64,000 nucleotides of DNA from Candidatus Galacturonatibacter soehngenii (GCF_008830185.1 NZ_WAGX01000005.1:1054001-1118000), one strand, 5' to 3'; positions 1-9,487 are shown, counted from the stretch's first letter. The notes: generated by a model not told the origin, from the letters alone. Made by a program: numbers and translations.

Positions 1-1627
1 TTTTGGTAATTTCCTCTAATATCTTTTCCACTTGTGAAAAGCTTTTATCTTTGCATTCTGCTACCTTTTTGCGTATTTCTTCTTCCGCTTCTTCATCAAG
101 GCGCTCATCAATTAATTGTATTGCACTTACTTTTTTCTCCTCTTCCATATCCTCTATTAACGGTATTCTGTCTCTAAGTTCTTGAAGTTGTAATTTGGGT
201 AACTTCTTCAATTCAAATGCAATGTCACTTCTATCTCCCTTTTTTACCAATTCTTTAAAATGAAAAAAGGCTTCCATTGATAAGGAGAAGGTATCTTTTT
301 GTTTGGTTGGTGCTTCTTGTAAATATGGAGTTTCTTCTTTCTTATCCGATTCCAAATGATTCGTGGTTTTAGTTGCATTCTTGGTGAATGGATGTATCTT
401 TTTTGTTTCTTTGTCTTCTTTTTCTCTTTCAACAAAATTCGTCTTTGACTCAATCACTTGTGAACGTTCTAAATCTAGCTTCTTTTCTTCTTTTTCTTGT
501 CTTACTTGTCTTTTTTGAATCTCACGTTCAATTACTTCTTTATATTTATCAACGATTTCTTGAGGATAGAATCCAGATTCTAATTTTTCTAACAAGGCAT
601 TTAACTCTTCCTGGGTCAAAGCTTCATATTGTTCAAGCTCATAAAGCGACTCTAACTCCTCTCCTGTCTCTTCCTCGCCTTGCTTTAGATATTCTGATTC
701 ATACTGATTGAAATTGCTGTTTGATATCCTTTGTCCTTTTTTTCCTAATAACTCCTGATAGTCTTCATAGGCTACTTTATCATCCTCGAAGCTAAGTTGA
801 AAAACATCTCCCTCTGCTAATAATTGCTTTGGTTTTGGGGTATAGAAGCGATTGCATGCACTACATGTATAAGCTCTTGCTAAATATACCCCTCCCTCAT
901 CCGTTTCAATACGAAATTCTTGCCCTTTTGGATAAACCACCATATGAAGCTTGCTTTGGCATGTAGGACATTTGTAATTTACCATATAAAACTGGTTTCC
1001 AAGACGTGCCTTTGCTTTATCTTCCATAGTCAGTTCTTCCTTTACAAAGGTGAGGTTTATTGAATTCCAAATCACCTTATGCCAAAGGCCAAGTCTATAC
1101 TCTTCATCTTCTTCCTCTGATATCGATGTTTCCTTTTCTTCTTCTTCTGCTTCTTTTTCTTCCAAAGGTGTTTTCTCATCCAGAATCATTTGTATAACCT
1201 CTTCATAAGTCATTTGGATTCCTTCTTTGAAAAAACGCAAGTTATCTTTGGTCAATGAGGCTTCCACTCCTATTTCTTTAAAGATGTATGCCAGTAAATG
1301 ATTTAGCTGGTCATAATCCTTTTCTACCTTAAGCCCTTTGATACTCCCCCATTTACCAAATGTATATAAAATCATATTGATTGCATTTTCAAGCGTTTCA
1401 TTCTCTGTTATTTCCCAGGCCGTCTCTTCATTTACTGTGATATCAATGATATTACTGTAGGTTCTTTTGTTATCAAAATTAAAAAAAAGAGAACGTACTT
1501 TACCAAGTAAAATCAAATCGTTATTATTAATAATAAACAACTCATTCCACTGTACGTTTTCACCCATTGTTTTTATCATCTTATGAAATATTACTTTTAA
1601 TTTATCATTTGCTTTTAATAGAATCAT
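1..1627 (-). CDS. Zinc-ribbon-like Cys4 protein with acidic, coiled C-terminal half (partial)
   Basis: The frame is open from ATG at 1627 to the left edge, so the C-terminus is missing. ATG 1627 is preceded by AAGGAG with an 8-nt spacer; the ATG at 1633 sits too close to that site. About 540 residues are visible. Two CxxC pairs (CPTC and CSAC, about 30 residues apart, coded near 955-970 and 854-865) look like one zinc ribbon. On either side are Glu/Lys-rich stretches likely to form coiled coils. There is no signal peptide or membrane segment, so it is probably cytoplasmic. I do not recognise a named family. It is separated by a terminator from the sugar operon upstream. Confidence 0.75.
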   Translation of the reverse strand, partial: MILLKANDKLKVIFHKMIKTMGENVQWNELFIINNNDLILLGKVRSLFFNFDNKRTYSNIIDITVNEETAWEITENETLENAINMILYTFGKWGSIKGLKVEKDYDQLNHLLAYIFKEIGVEASLTKDNLRFFKEGIQMTYEEVIQMILDEKTPLEEKEAEEEEKETSISEEEDEEYRLGLWHKVIWNSINLTFVKEELTMEDKAKARLGNQFYMVNYKCPTCQSKLHMVVYPKGQEFRIETDEGGVYLARAYTCSACNRFYTPKPKQLLAEGDVFQLSFEDDKVAYEDYQELLGKKGQRISNSNFNQYESEYLKQGEEETGEELESLYELEQYEALTQEELNALLEKLESGFYPQEIVDKYKEVIEREIQKRQVRQEKEEKKLDLERSQVIESKTNFVEREKEDKETKKIHPFTKNATKTTNHLESDKKEETPYLQEAPTKQKDTFSLSMEAFFHFKELVKKGDRSDIAFELKKLPKLQLQELRDRIPLIEDMEEEKKVSAIQLIDERLDEEAEEEIRKKVAECKDKSFSQVEKILEEITK

Positions 1628-1683
1628 CCTCATCACTCCTTGTAACTATTATAACGTGACTTTGGTAAATTCTCCATAAAAAA

Positions 1684-1730
1684 CAAAAAAACAAGATAGG
1701 TACTTTAGTCACAGTACTATCTTGTTTTTT
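1684..1730 (-). terminator. Intrinsic terminator of the sucrose operon
   Basis: An inverted repeat (ACAAGATAG...CTATCTTGT plus the AGTACT core) is flanked by A-runs on the left and T-runs on the right. Read on the minus strand it follows the LacI-family gene and ends in a T-tract. It could work in both directions. Confidence 0.75.
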
Positions 1731-1747
1731 ATTTTGTCTATTCTATA

Positions 1748-2725
1748 TCAGGTACTTTCTCTCTCAACTAAACTAACTGGAAGTGTTGTTTTGCTTGCCA
1801 CCATTTTATCCTTACTTGCGTCAACCAACATAGAAATAGCCATTTGTGCCATCTCTTTAATCGGTTGATGTATGGTTGTAATTGTAGGTGTTGTAATGGA
1901 GGATACCAATACATCATCGAATCCAACCACCTTTAAATCCTTTGGTACGCTTATCTTTAATCTGGAACATACCTGTAATACCTGTGCTGCAATCAAATCA
2001 CTGCTGGCAAATATTCCATCTACTTCTTTATTCTGCGTTAACACCTCTTCGATTAGTTCATGGTATTCTCCCATGTTGTACTGTACCTCATTCGTCTTAA
2101 ACGCCTGATAGGTTATACCACATTCCTTGCAAACCTCCATGAATCCAATTTCTCTGTCATCTGCGGGCATATAATTTCCTCTTACACCACTAATCACAGC
2201 AAGATTGGTACAGCCTTTTTCAATCAAATGCCGTGCAGCCATACGACCACCCTTTAAATTATCACATTCCACGGCTGCTGTCCCCATCTCAAGATTTCTC
2301 TCTATCGTTATTAACGGTACATGAATCCCTTCGAATTTGTTCATTTCAACCGTACCACTACAGAGTATGATTCCAGCTACACGATTGCGGTTACACATAT
2401 CTAAAATCTCTTTTTCTTTTTCGTCTCTATCTCTGGAATTAAACAATAATATTTTGTAATTGCGATGATTGGCAGCCGCTTCTATGTGGCTGATTAATTC
2501 CGCAAAATAGGGATGCTTGATATGAGGCACAATGACGCCAATTGTATTTGTTGTCTGCTTTGATAATGATCTTGCTACTTCGTTTGGCTGGTAGTTTAAT
2601 TTCTTCATAGCGTCGTAAACGCTTTTTTTTGTCTCTTCACTGATATAACCTCTGCTGTTTAGTACGCGCGAGACAGTACTTACCGCCAAACCAGTCTCTT
2701 TTGCTACATCCTTTAACGTTGCCAC
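1748..2725 (-). CDS. LacI-family transcriptional regulator of the sucrose operon
   Basis: Has an N-terminal LacI helix-turn-helix (ATLKDVAKETGLAVSTVSRV) and a periplasmic-binding-protein-like sensor domain (GVIVPHIKHPYF..., VVGFDDV near the end). I place the start at GTG 2725 because GGAGGG lies 7 nt upstream and family members begin at exactly this point; a longer frame from TTG 2740 would include the ribosome binding site. It is the last gene of the operon, 21 bp after the GH32 gene. It probably represses the operon by binding the palindromes near 9.2 and 9.5 kb and is relieved by a sugar (inference). Confidence 0.9.
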   Translation of the reverse strand: MATLKDVAKETGLAVSTVSRVLNSRGYISEETKKSVYDAMKKLNYQPNEVARSLSKQTTNTIGVIVPHIKHPYFAELISHIEAAANHRNYKILLFNSRDRDEKEKEILDMCNRNRVAGIILCSGTVEMNKFEGIHVPLITIERNLEMGTAAVECDNLKGGRMAARHLIEKGCTNLAVISGVRGNYMPADDREIGFMEVCKECGITYQAFKTNEVQYNMGEYHELIEEVLTQNKEVDGIFASSDLIAAQVLQVCSRLKISVPKDLKVVGFDDVLVSSITTPTITTIHQPIKEMAQMAISMLVDASKDKMVASKTTLPVSLVEREST

Positions 2726-2746
2726 ACAATCACCCTCCAAAATCCC

Positions 2747-4312
2747 TTATTTCACTTCATAAATCATCAGCTCACTAATCTCATTGGAGCTTAAATTTAT
2801 CTCATCATTAGAAATACTATGTTCTAGTTGTATTACTGCATATATTATATCATTATTAGCTGTTATTTCAATGATTCCTGAATCAAATATCATAGAAAGC
2901 TCTTCAAGTGGTGTTTTAATAGGAATTTGTTCCTCTCCAACTTTTATTACTCCATTTTCCTGATTGTATTCTACTTCACACCCAAGTATAAAGCCATGAA
3001 AGCCTTTTGAAGTTTGATCCTTTTTCAATGTCAACTGAAGGCCCAATACGCTTTCCTTCTCCCACTTAAGGTTTACTTCTTTACTTTCCTTACTATTCAT
3101 GGAGTAAATAATATTAATTCTTTCTCTAATCTCCTTTGGCAGACTTTGCTTTAAGCGTAATTCTCCCTTACATCTACACAAGTTAAACTCTCTTGGCAAT
3201 CCCATACATCCAGTATAAAGCTTGTTTACTGTTTTTGTTCGAAGCCAAGGAATGGATATCACTCTGCCATCCATATTAGAAATTGTCTGGGCAGCGTAAG
3301 GAAGTTTTGTATGATATGCTTCTTTTTTTGATCCCTCTACATGAAATTCATATCCGTCGAAGTTTCCTAAATAATAGTAGCCGTCTGCACACCAAAATAC
3401 CCATTTGGTTTCTTGTGTATTTTCACCAGACTCGTCTTCTATTTTTAATTCAAATAAATCGGGGCACTCAAAACCTTGATCTAGAAAAAGGCGCTGGCTT
3501 ATTTCAAATTTCTTTAAATCAACGGAACACAATATTGCAAATTCGTTTCCCTCCAGCCAAAGACACATGATATAAGCTTTCGTTGGCTCATGATAGAATA
3601 CTTTTGGATCTCTGTTTTCTTTGCATATCGTTGGTACTGCCACCAGACTTTTTGTCAGTGTATTGCCTCCATCTAAGCTATAGGCTAACTTTTGAACAAA
3701 ATCTTTTCCCTTACTTAATTCATTTGCATTACCTGCTGCCGAATAGTAAAACAAAAGCGCATCCTTTGGTAGCCCAAGCAGTCCAAATTCATTGACTATT
3801 CCGCAACCAGAAAATATGGTGCCGTCTTCATCGGGAAACAATACCGTATCTATTTGCTCCCAATGAAGCAAATCTTTACTTATTGCATGTCCCCAGCTCA
3901 TATTATCCCATTGCGTATCAAACGGATTATATTGAAAATACAAATGATACAATCCTCCCTGATATAGCAGCCCATTCGGGTCATTGATCCAACCGTAGTC
4001 TGGGGTAAAATGAATTTGTGGGCGATTTTGTCTTTTCTTTATAATATGTTTTGCTGTATGAACGCCGTTGATAAAATTCTGGGTATAATCTCCCTTTAAT
4101 AAGATTTCTTTTCCTTGAAACTGACTGATTGGAAGGAAAGCCAGATAATCATACTGATATTCTACTTCCTCCTCTTCTAGCATTGGAATATTTAGCTCTG
4201 TAAAATATGTATCCTCTACTATGAAAAATATTTTTTTCTTAGGTTTTTCTGCCAGAATGGGTATCACAAGATAGTGATCTTGTTCTCCTATTAAAATTCT
4301 ATTTTCCTTCAT
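2747..4312 (-). CDS. GH32 beta-fructosidase (sucrose/fructo-oligosaccharide hydrolase)
   Basis: A 521-residue glycoside hydrolase family 32 enzyme. The three classic active-site blocks are present: WINDPNG with nucleophile Asp111, RDP at 234-236 and ECP with acid/base Glu282. There is no signal peptide, so it acts inside the cell on imported fructans or sucrose, releasing fructose. About 90 residues precede the catalytic propeller, more than in a minimal invertase. The start at ATG 4312 has AGGAG 9 nt upstream and overlaps the sucrose phosphorylase gene by 14 bp, implying coupled translation. The exact substrate (sucrose, kestose, inulin or levan oligomers) cannot be read from sequence. Confidence 0.92.
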   Translation of the reverse strand: MKENRILIGEQDHYLVIPILAEKPKKKIFFIVEDTYFTELNIPMLEEEEVEYQYDYLAFLPISQFQGKEILLKGDYTQNFINGVHTAKHIIKKRQNRPQIHFTPDYGWINDPNGLLYQGGLYHLYFQYNPFDTQWDNMSWGHAISKDLLHWEQIDTVLFPDEDGTIFSGCGIVNEFGLLGLPKDALLFYYSAAGNANELSKGKDFVQKLAYSLDGGNTLTKSLVAVPTICKENRDPKVFYHEPTKAYIMCLWLEGNEFAILCSVDLKKFEISQRLFLDQGFECPDLFELKIEDESGENTQETKWVFWCADGYYYLGNFDGYEFHVEGSKKEAYHTKLPYAAQTISNMDGRVISIPWLRTKTVNKLYTGCMGLPREFNLCRCKGELRLKQSLPKEIRERINIIYSMNSKESKEVNLKWEKESVLGLQLTLKKDQTSKGFHGFILGCEVEYNQENGVIKVGEEQIPIKTPLEELSMIFDSGIIEITANNDIIYAVIQLEHSISNDEINLSSNEISELMIYEVK

Positions 4313-5774
4313 GAATGTGCGCTCCTGCTAAGCTTAAGACCTTTTCGTTAAAATCTACATCTGTATAGGTAATGGTCATCTTTTTGCTTTCAAAATCTGC
4401 GTATAACACAGCCTTGTGTTTTCCATTTACTCTTTCTATAATGATTTCTTTCTCACTACATGAATGCATATGGAATTCACCATCAAAAGCTTGATGTGTA
4501 TTACGAAATTCCATTAGCTTTAAAAGCGATTGTACCACTGGACGTTTTACTTCTCGTTCAATTTCTTCCTCTGTATAGTAATGTCTGTTAATATTTCTGC
4601 CAACCTTTGTTTCCTCCAAAAGTTTCAAATCATTTTTACCCGCCAATAATCCTACATAATAGACTTGTGGAATACCAGGCGCAAAAAACTGAACTGCTCT
4701 TGCTAATAAATAAGATGCATCATCATCTCCAAGGGCGGAGTAGTAGGTACAGTTTACCTGATAAATATCAAGATTGTTGTACGCTGCTGTATTGTATATT
4801 TTCTTTACGTTTGCACCATATTTAAAGATATCTTCCTTGGTACGTTCAATTTCTTCATCTGGGAGCAAATCCCTAACATCCACAACTCCAATTCCATCAT
4901 GAGTGTCCAAAGTCGTAAATTGTTTTCTAGGACAAATGGTAAGCCAGTTTTTCAAATACTGTGTCTGTCCATAATACAGCGCATGAATCAAAAGCATTGG
5001 AAGGGCAAAATCATATACGTAATAATCCTTTTCCTCAATCTTTTTTTGCATGGTATAATGTTCATGAATTTCAGGTAAAAGAGAAACCCCATATTCTGAA
5101 ACAATATCCTGACATTCTGCTAAGAATTCCCACACATCTGGTTCGATAAAAAAGCAACTTGTCCCTGCCTTTTTAGTAGCATAAGCAAAGGCATCCAATC
5201 GTATTAAGGCTGCGCCGTGCTCACATAAAAAGGTCAAATTATCACGAATGAATTCTTTGGCTGTTTCTGATTTGCAGTTAATGTCGATTTGTTCTTCATC
5301 AAAAGTACACCATACCTTTTCCGTCGTTCCATCTGCAAATTTTGCATCTACATAAGGTGCTCTTGGCTTTCTTTTGTAAATAGCGTCTACCTGTTCTTTG
5401 GTAGGCTCTTCGTTTTCCCAAAAATCTTTATATCGAATAAATAAATCTTTATATTTCGAATCATCTTTCTTTAATAAAAAATCTTGGTAGTATTCGCTTT
5501 GTGCTGAGATATGATTAATCATATAATCAAACATCAGATAATAGTTCTTAGATAGTCTTTCAATATCAGACCAATCCCCAAATGCCTCTTCTACTTTATG
5601 ATAATCCATAGGAGCAAAACCTCTATCTCCCGAAGAAGGAAAGAACGGTAAAATATGTACTCCACCAACCGCTTTTGTAAAGTAACGTTCTAATATCTTA
5701 TATAAATCTTTTAAATTATGACCCATTGAATCTGAGTACGTAATTAGCATGACTTTATTCTCAATCTTTTTCAT
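4299..5774 (-). CDS. gtfA: Sucrose phosphorylase (GH13_18)
   Basis: Cleaves sucrose with phosphate to alpha-glucose-1-phosphate and fructose, saving ATP. Starts NKVMLITYSDSMG as in known sucrose phosphorylases. Counting from ATG 5774, nucleophile Asp194 (LIRLDAFAY), acid/base Glu235 (LLPEIHEHY) and Asp293 (TLDTHDGIG) nearly match Asp192, Glu232 and Asp290 of the Bifidobacterium enzyme. The frame extends to GTG 5849, but neither start has a good ribosome binding site; I chose 5774 from family alignment. It lies in the operon between the permease and GH32 genes, which indicates sucrose and fructo-oligosaccharides as the imported sugars. Confidence 0.92.
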   Translation of the reverse strand: MKKIENKVMLITYSDSMGHNLKDLYKILERYFTKAVGGVHILPFFPSSGDRGFAPMDYHKVEEAFGDWSDIERLSKNYYLMFDYMINHISAQSEYYQDFLLKKDDSKYKDLFIRYKDFWENEEPTKEQVDAIYKRKPRAPYVDAKFADGTTEKVWCTFDEEQIDINCKSETAKEFIRDNLTFLCEHGAALIRLDAFAYATKKAGTSCFFIEPDVWEFLAECQDIVSEYGVSLLPEIHEHYTMQKKIEEKDYYVYDFALPMLLIHALYYGQTQYLKNWLTICPRKQFTTLDTHDGIGVVDVRDLLPDEEIERTKEDIFKYGANVKKIYNTAAYNNLDIYQVNCTYYSALGDDDASYLLARAVQFFAPGIPQVYYVGLLAGKNDLKLLEETKVGRNINRHYYTEEEIEREVKRPVVQSLLKLMEFRNTHQAFDGEFHMHSCSEKEIIIERVNGKHKAVLYADFESKKMTITYTDVDFNEKVLSLAGAHIHEGK

Positions 5775-5865
5775 TTTAATACCATTGACAGATTCCCTTC
5801 TGCCAAATTCCTTTCTTGACAATGTACTTTCGCTGTTACCATTTTCCACAGCTTTTGTGCGTGTT

Positions 5866-6729
5866 TTATGACTTTACCGCTCCTGCCACAACACCACTTA
5901 TAATCTGCTTTTGAAGAACTAAGTACAAAACCAGAATTGGTGCAACTGTAAGCACAAGTCCAGCCATAATGGTTCCATAATCAGCAGAATAAGTTCCATA
6001 AAACGCATAAGTGGATAAAGGCAGCGTCATAATTTGCTTTTTCCCTAACACCAAAGAAGGAAGTAGATAATCATTCCAAAATGCCAATACATTTAAGATG
6101 ACAAGAGTTGAAGTAATCGGCTTTAAAAGCGGAAAGACCACCATAAAAAATGTCTGTGGCTTACTACAGCCATCTAAACATGCAGCTTCTTCCAAAGATA
6201 ACGGAATACTACTTTTGATAAAGCCTTGAAAAATAAACACCGACATACTCATTGCAAATCCTACATGAAAAAAGATAAGGGAAGTCCTATGGTTTAACAT
6301 ATTAAGTTTTGCTCCATATATGGAAACCAAAGGAATCATGATTGCCTGAAATGGGATAATCATGGATGCCGCCATTAAAGAAAAACAAACGGTTGAAAAT
6401 TTATCTTTTGCCCTTACAAAATAATATGCAGTCATTGACGCTAAGACTGTTACTATTAAAGTACTTAGCCCTGTAACAAATAAAGAGTTTGAAAAGCTTC
6501 TTAAAAAATTCATTTTTTCAAATGCCACCAGATAATTATCAAAGGTATAACCCTTTTCTGCTACAATGGAAAATGGACTTTTAATAATATCTCTTTTATA
6601 TTTAAAGGAGTTAAGAATAATTAGTACAAAGGGAATCATGTATACGAAAAACAGAACTAACATGGATATCGCCTGGCTCCAATCAACAACCATACGTCTT
6701 GTACCGCCAACCTTGTTCTTTGTATTCAT
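5866..6729 (-). CDS. Carbohydrate ABC transporter permease (MalG type)
   Basis: A 287-residue inner-membrane permease with about six transmembrane segments and the EAA loop (EEAACLDGCSKPQTFFMVVFP) that contacts the ATPase. The C-terminus carries the usual short hydrophobic tail. Its start overlaps the previous stop as TAATG, so translation is coupled. No ATPase gene is present in this operon, so a shared MsmK-type ATPase encoded elsewhere probably energises it (inference from how CUT1 transporters work in Bacillota). Confidence 0.93.
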   Translation of the reverse strand: MNTKNKVGGTRRMVVDWSQAISMLVLFFVYMIPFVLIILNSFKYKRDIIKSPFSIVAEKGYTFDNYLVAFEKMNFLRSFSNSLFVTGLSTLIVTVLASMTAYYFVRAKDKFSTVCFSLMAASMIIPFQAIMIPLVSIYGAKLNMLNHRTSLIFFHVGFAMSMSVFIFQGFIKSSIPLSLEEAACLDGCSKPQTFFMVVFPLLKPITSTLVILNVLAFWNDYLLPSLVLGKKQIMTLPLSTYAFYGTYSADYGTIMAGLVLTVAPILVLYLVLQKQIISGVVAGAVKS

Positions 6730-7616
6730 TATGCCTCAACCTCCTTTTTCTTTCCTAAATAAATTTGTACACCACTAATCGCCGCTACGATGAGAAACAA
6801 AAATAATGCTTCTGCCTGACCTACCCCATAATTTCTTGCAGTAAATGCTTTCTCATAAACATGCATAGCCACTAGCTTAGTGGTTCCATATGGTTCTCCT
6901 CCTGTTAAAGTAAGATTTACATCATATACCATAAATGCTCTTGATAAGGTTAAAAATAGGCATACAACAAAGGAGGGTACCATTAATGGTATGATAATTC
7001 GAAACATTCTTTGAAATCCTGTTGCTCCATCAATACTTGCAGCTTCTAATACATCCGTTGATAGACCTGTAAAACCTGCAATATAAATTAACATCATATA
7101 TCCTGATAACTGCCATACCGTTACAATAACCAATGCCCAAAATGCCTTACTTGGATTCGAAAGCCATGAAGTACTAAAGATTCCCCATCCTGTACTTTCT
7201 CCTAAATTAACTAAAACTCTTGAAAAAATAAACTGCCAGATAAATCCTAATACAACACCACCAATCAAATTGGGTGTAAAAAATCCTGCTCTAAAAAAGT
7301 TCTGTCCTTTTAATCCATTTGTTAAAACATAAGCTAGCATAAATGCCACTAAATTAACTAAAATAACGGAAAAGAATACATACTTTAATGTCAGTCCCAT
7401 GGAAGACCAAAAATCCGCATCCTTAAATACTTGTGCGTAATTTGATAAACCTATGATATTTTTTGTTGCTGTTACCCCATTCCAATCGGTTAGTGTCAAA
7501 TAAAATCCATATATAAAGGGTACGATTACAACCGCAAAAAAGATTGACACTCCGGGTAAGGCAAATATGATTAGGTTTCTGATTTTTTCTTTGGGCTTAT
7601 TTCCCATAGTTCCCAT
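6729..7616 (-). CDS. Carbohydrate ABC transporter permease (MalF type)
   Basis: A multi-pass permease with the EAA motif (LEAASIDGATGFQRMFRIIIPLM). The start is placed at ATG 7616 (AAAGGA about 10 nt upstream), giving 295 residues; a longer frame to 7682 would run into the hairpin at 7661-7700 and begin with non-family sequence. Partner of the MalG-type permease immediately downstream and of the binding protein upstream. Confidence 0.92.
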   Translation of the reverse strand: MGTMGNKPKEKIRNLIIFALPGVSIFFAVVIVPFIYGFYLTLTDWNGVTATKNIIGLSNYAQVFKDADFWSSMGLTLKYVFFSVILVNLVAFMLAYVLTNGLKGQNFFRAGFFTPNLIGGVVLGFIWQFIFSRVLVNLGESTGWGIFSTSWLSNPSKAFWALVIVTVWQLSGYMMLIYIAGFTGLSTDVLEAASIDGATGFQRMFRIIIPLMVPSFVVCLFLTLSRAFMVYDVNLTLTGGEPYGTTKLVAMHVYEKAFTARNYGVGQAEALFLFLIVAAISGVQIYLGKKKEVEA

Positions 7617-7660
7617 ACTATCCCGTTCCTTTCTTTGTCGGCACTTAGTGCCAAGGATAA

Positions 7661-7700
7661 CACACCACGCGGATAACATCATTTATCCGCGCTGGTGTGA
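7661..7700 (-). promoter_or_regulatory. Intercistronic hairpin between binding-protein and permease genes
   Basis: The arms GCGGATAA/TTATCCGC continue as CACACCA/TGGTGTG, forming a strong stem of about 15 bp. No T-run follows on the minus strand, so it is probably an mRNA-stabilising or processing structure rather than a full terminator. In such operons it keeps the binding-protein message more abundant than the permease message. Confidence 0.6.
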
Positions 7701-7721
7701 ATTGTCTTTAAAACAGACAAA

Positions 7722-9107
7722 TTATTCTTTCTGTGCTGTCCAGTAATCTGCCAGACTCTTAGTCAATTCTTCTCTGCTACTTTGTTTTGCAATGTATTTT
7801 TGCATAGCAGCTCCCATTACACTCCAGTGATCAGAAGGTGCGATAAAAGAAGAATTAAATGTATTCCCACTTGATAACTTAGTCTTAATATCTCTTCCAA
7901 GCGGATCAAGAGGTTCAAAAGCATTATTAGCGGTTGCTGGAATCAATGCACAAGTCTCCACTAACATTTGTTGTCCTACCTCTGAATATACAATCCAGTT
8001 TAAAAACTCTTTGGCTGCTTCTTGTTGTTCCTTCGTTGCCTGTACATTATCAATCATTACTTGTTTTGATGGAGCAGCTTGAATACTAGTATTTGCAAAA
8101 TCAGTTGTATCATTTCCTAATATAAAAGGTAAAAATCCATATTCATCTGTAGTTTCTGCTCCTGCCTCTTCAATATTTGGCCAAGCCCAAACACCATTTG
8201 CCCAAATAGCTGCCTCACCATCTGCTAAAAAGATAGGATCTTGTTCATACAAAGCACCTAAAGGATCTTTTCCATTGATGTTGTATTCTAACAATAAATC
8301 GATGGTATCTAAGAATTGATTGAATCTGTTATAATCAGCTGGAGCTAATTCACCGCTCTTTAATTGTTCAATTAACTTAGTACTTCCTGGCGTTGTACCA
8401 TCATATGTATCATAGATAAATCCTAACTGGTGAGCTCCTAGAGACCAGTCTTCCTTTGAAATTACTACAGGGTTCTCCATACCTTTTGCCCTTAAGTCTT
8501 CTAACAGACTTTTTAATGCATCATATGAATTAATAGTAGAGGCGTCAAATTCTGTTCCTAGTGTCTTTTCAATTGCTGTTTTATTATAAATCAGACCTCT
8601 TCCTTCAATACAGAATGGAAAACTATATACCTTATCATTTACTTTTGTTACCTGATCTTCACATTCTGCAATCCATTTTTCATTGGATAAATCCAATGCA
8701 TATTCTTCTGCCAATGCCACGATATCTGTCGTATCTAACATAGCCATCGTTGGAGCTGAACCTGAATTATAGGCACTGGTAATCTTTGTATATGGCACTT
8801 CTCCTGCACCACACGCAATAATATCTACTTTTACACCCTTTTCTGCTTCATATCTTGAAGCTACCTCTTCCAAAGCGGATTGAATCTCACCCTTACTATT
8901 TAAGAAAGAGATTTCCACACCCGTCAAATCTGCTTTGGCATCCTCACCTTTTTGTTCACTGTCCGTGTTAGAAGTATCCGCAGTGTTTTCAGTGTTCTGA
9001 CTATCAGCAGACTGATTGTCTGTTTTACTTCCACATCCCGCCAGTAACCCAATAGATAAAGATGTTACTGATAATAAAGCGACAAACTTTTTCATTCTTA
9101 ATTTCAT
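7722..9107 (-). CDS. Sugar-binding lipoprotein of ABC transporter (family 1 extracellular solute-binding protein)
   Basis: A lipoprotein signal peptide ends in LLAGC, followed by a Ser/Asp/Thr-rich linker and a periplasmic-binding fold typical of CUT1 transporters. The start at ATG 9107 has GGAGG with a 7-nt spacer; the frame extends to 9128 but that start lacks a site. First gene of the sucrose/FOS operon, behind a consensus promoter. It captures the sugar outside the membrane. Substrate is inferred from the downstream sucrose phosphorylase and GH32 genes. Confidence 0.93.
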   Translation of the reverse strand: MKLRMKKFVALLSVTSLSIGLLAGCGSKTDNQSADSQNTENTADTSNTDSEQKGEDAKADLTGVEISFLNSKGEIQSALEEVASRYEAEKGVKVDIIACGAGEVPYTKITSAYNSGSAPTMAMLDTTDIVALAEEYALDLSNEKWIAECEDQVTKVNDKVYSFPFCIEGRGLIYNKTAIEKTLGTEFDASTINSYDALKSLLEDLRAKGMENPVVISKEDWSLGAHQLGFIYDTYDGTTPGSTKLIEQLKSGELAPADYNRFNQFLDTIDLLLEYNINGKDPLGALYEQDPIFLADGEAAIWANGVWAWPNIEEAGAETTDEYGFLPFILGNDTTDFANTSIQAAPSKQVMIDNVQATKEQQEAAKEFLNWIVYSEVGQQMLVETCALIPATANNAFEPLDPLGRDIKTKLSSGNTFNSSFIAPSDHWSVMGAAMQKYIAKQSSREELTKSLADYWTAQKE

Positions 9108-9169
9108 AAAATTCCCTCCATTATTCATTTGTTACTAAGTAGCACATAACATAAATCTGTTATAGGATG

Positions 9170-9208
9170 ATAATAGCATGCAAAACATTATGTGTCAATC
9201 GGTTGACA
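9170..9208 (-). promoter_or_regulatory. Sucrose operon promoter with LacI-type operator O1
   Basis: On the minus strand the -35 TTGACA (9198-9193) and -10 TATTAT (9175-9170) are separated by exactly 17 bp. The -35 box is part of a 16-bp palindrome, TGTCAATCGGTTGACA (9193-9208), with the central CG typical of LacI-family operators. A bound repressor would cover the -35 element. Confidence 0.8.
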
Positions 9209-9471
9209 TATAATTTGTATAAAATGTCATTCTGATATTTTATATTATTGTTACTCTTTAACAAAATCGTTTTTAAAATAATCCTTAGTCAATTTTATGA
9301 TAAAATTTACTTAATCATCATTAATGCACGACTTTTATCTCATAACCAAGACCTTTTTTATTTCAATGCATCTTGTTTAAATTGACAAATCTATATCAAA
9401 TCCTATTATGCACTTTGCTAAATAAACCGAAGATAACTACGATTTTCATTTCACGTCAAATCCATTTAATA

Positions 9472-9487
9472 TGACAATCGATTAACA
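9472..9487. promoter_or_regulatory. Second LacI-type operator-like palindrome (O2)
   Basis: TGACAATCGATTAACA matches O1 at 13 of 16 positions, including the central CG, and lies 279 bp upstream of it. It could be an auxiliary operator for DNA looping. The rest of the 9108-9582 gap is AT-rich without a visible gene. Confidence 0.5.

Noticed and set aside
388-711. 107-aa frame on the plus strand
   Set aside because: Antisense to the clearly coding Cys4 protein; composition is that of a complement of Glu/Lys-rich code.
2726-2740. Extended N-terminus of the LacI regulator from TTG 2740
   Set aside because: It would translate the ribosome binding site; the family N-terminus begins at GTG 2725.
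9193-9208. O1 palindrome as a CcpA cre site
   Set aside because: A cre-like core is present, but the LacI gene in the same operon and the second matching copy favour a local operator. Dual use is not excluded.
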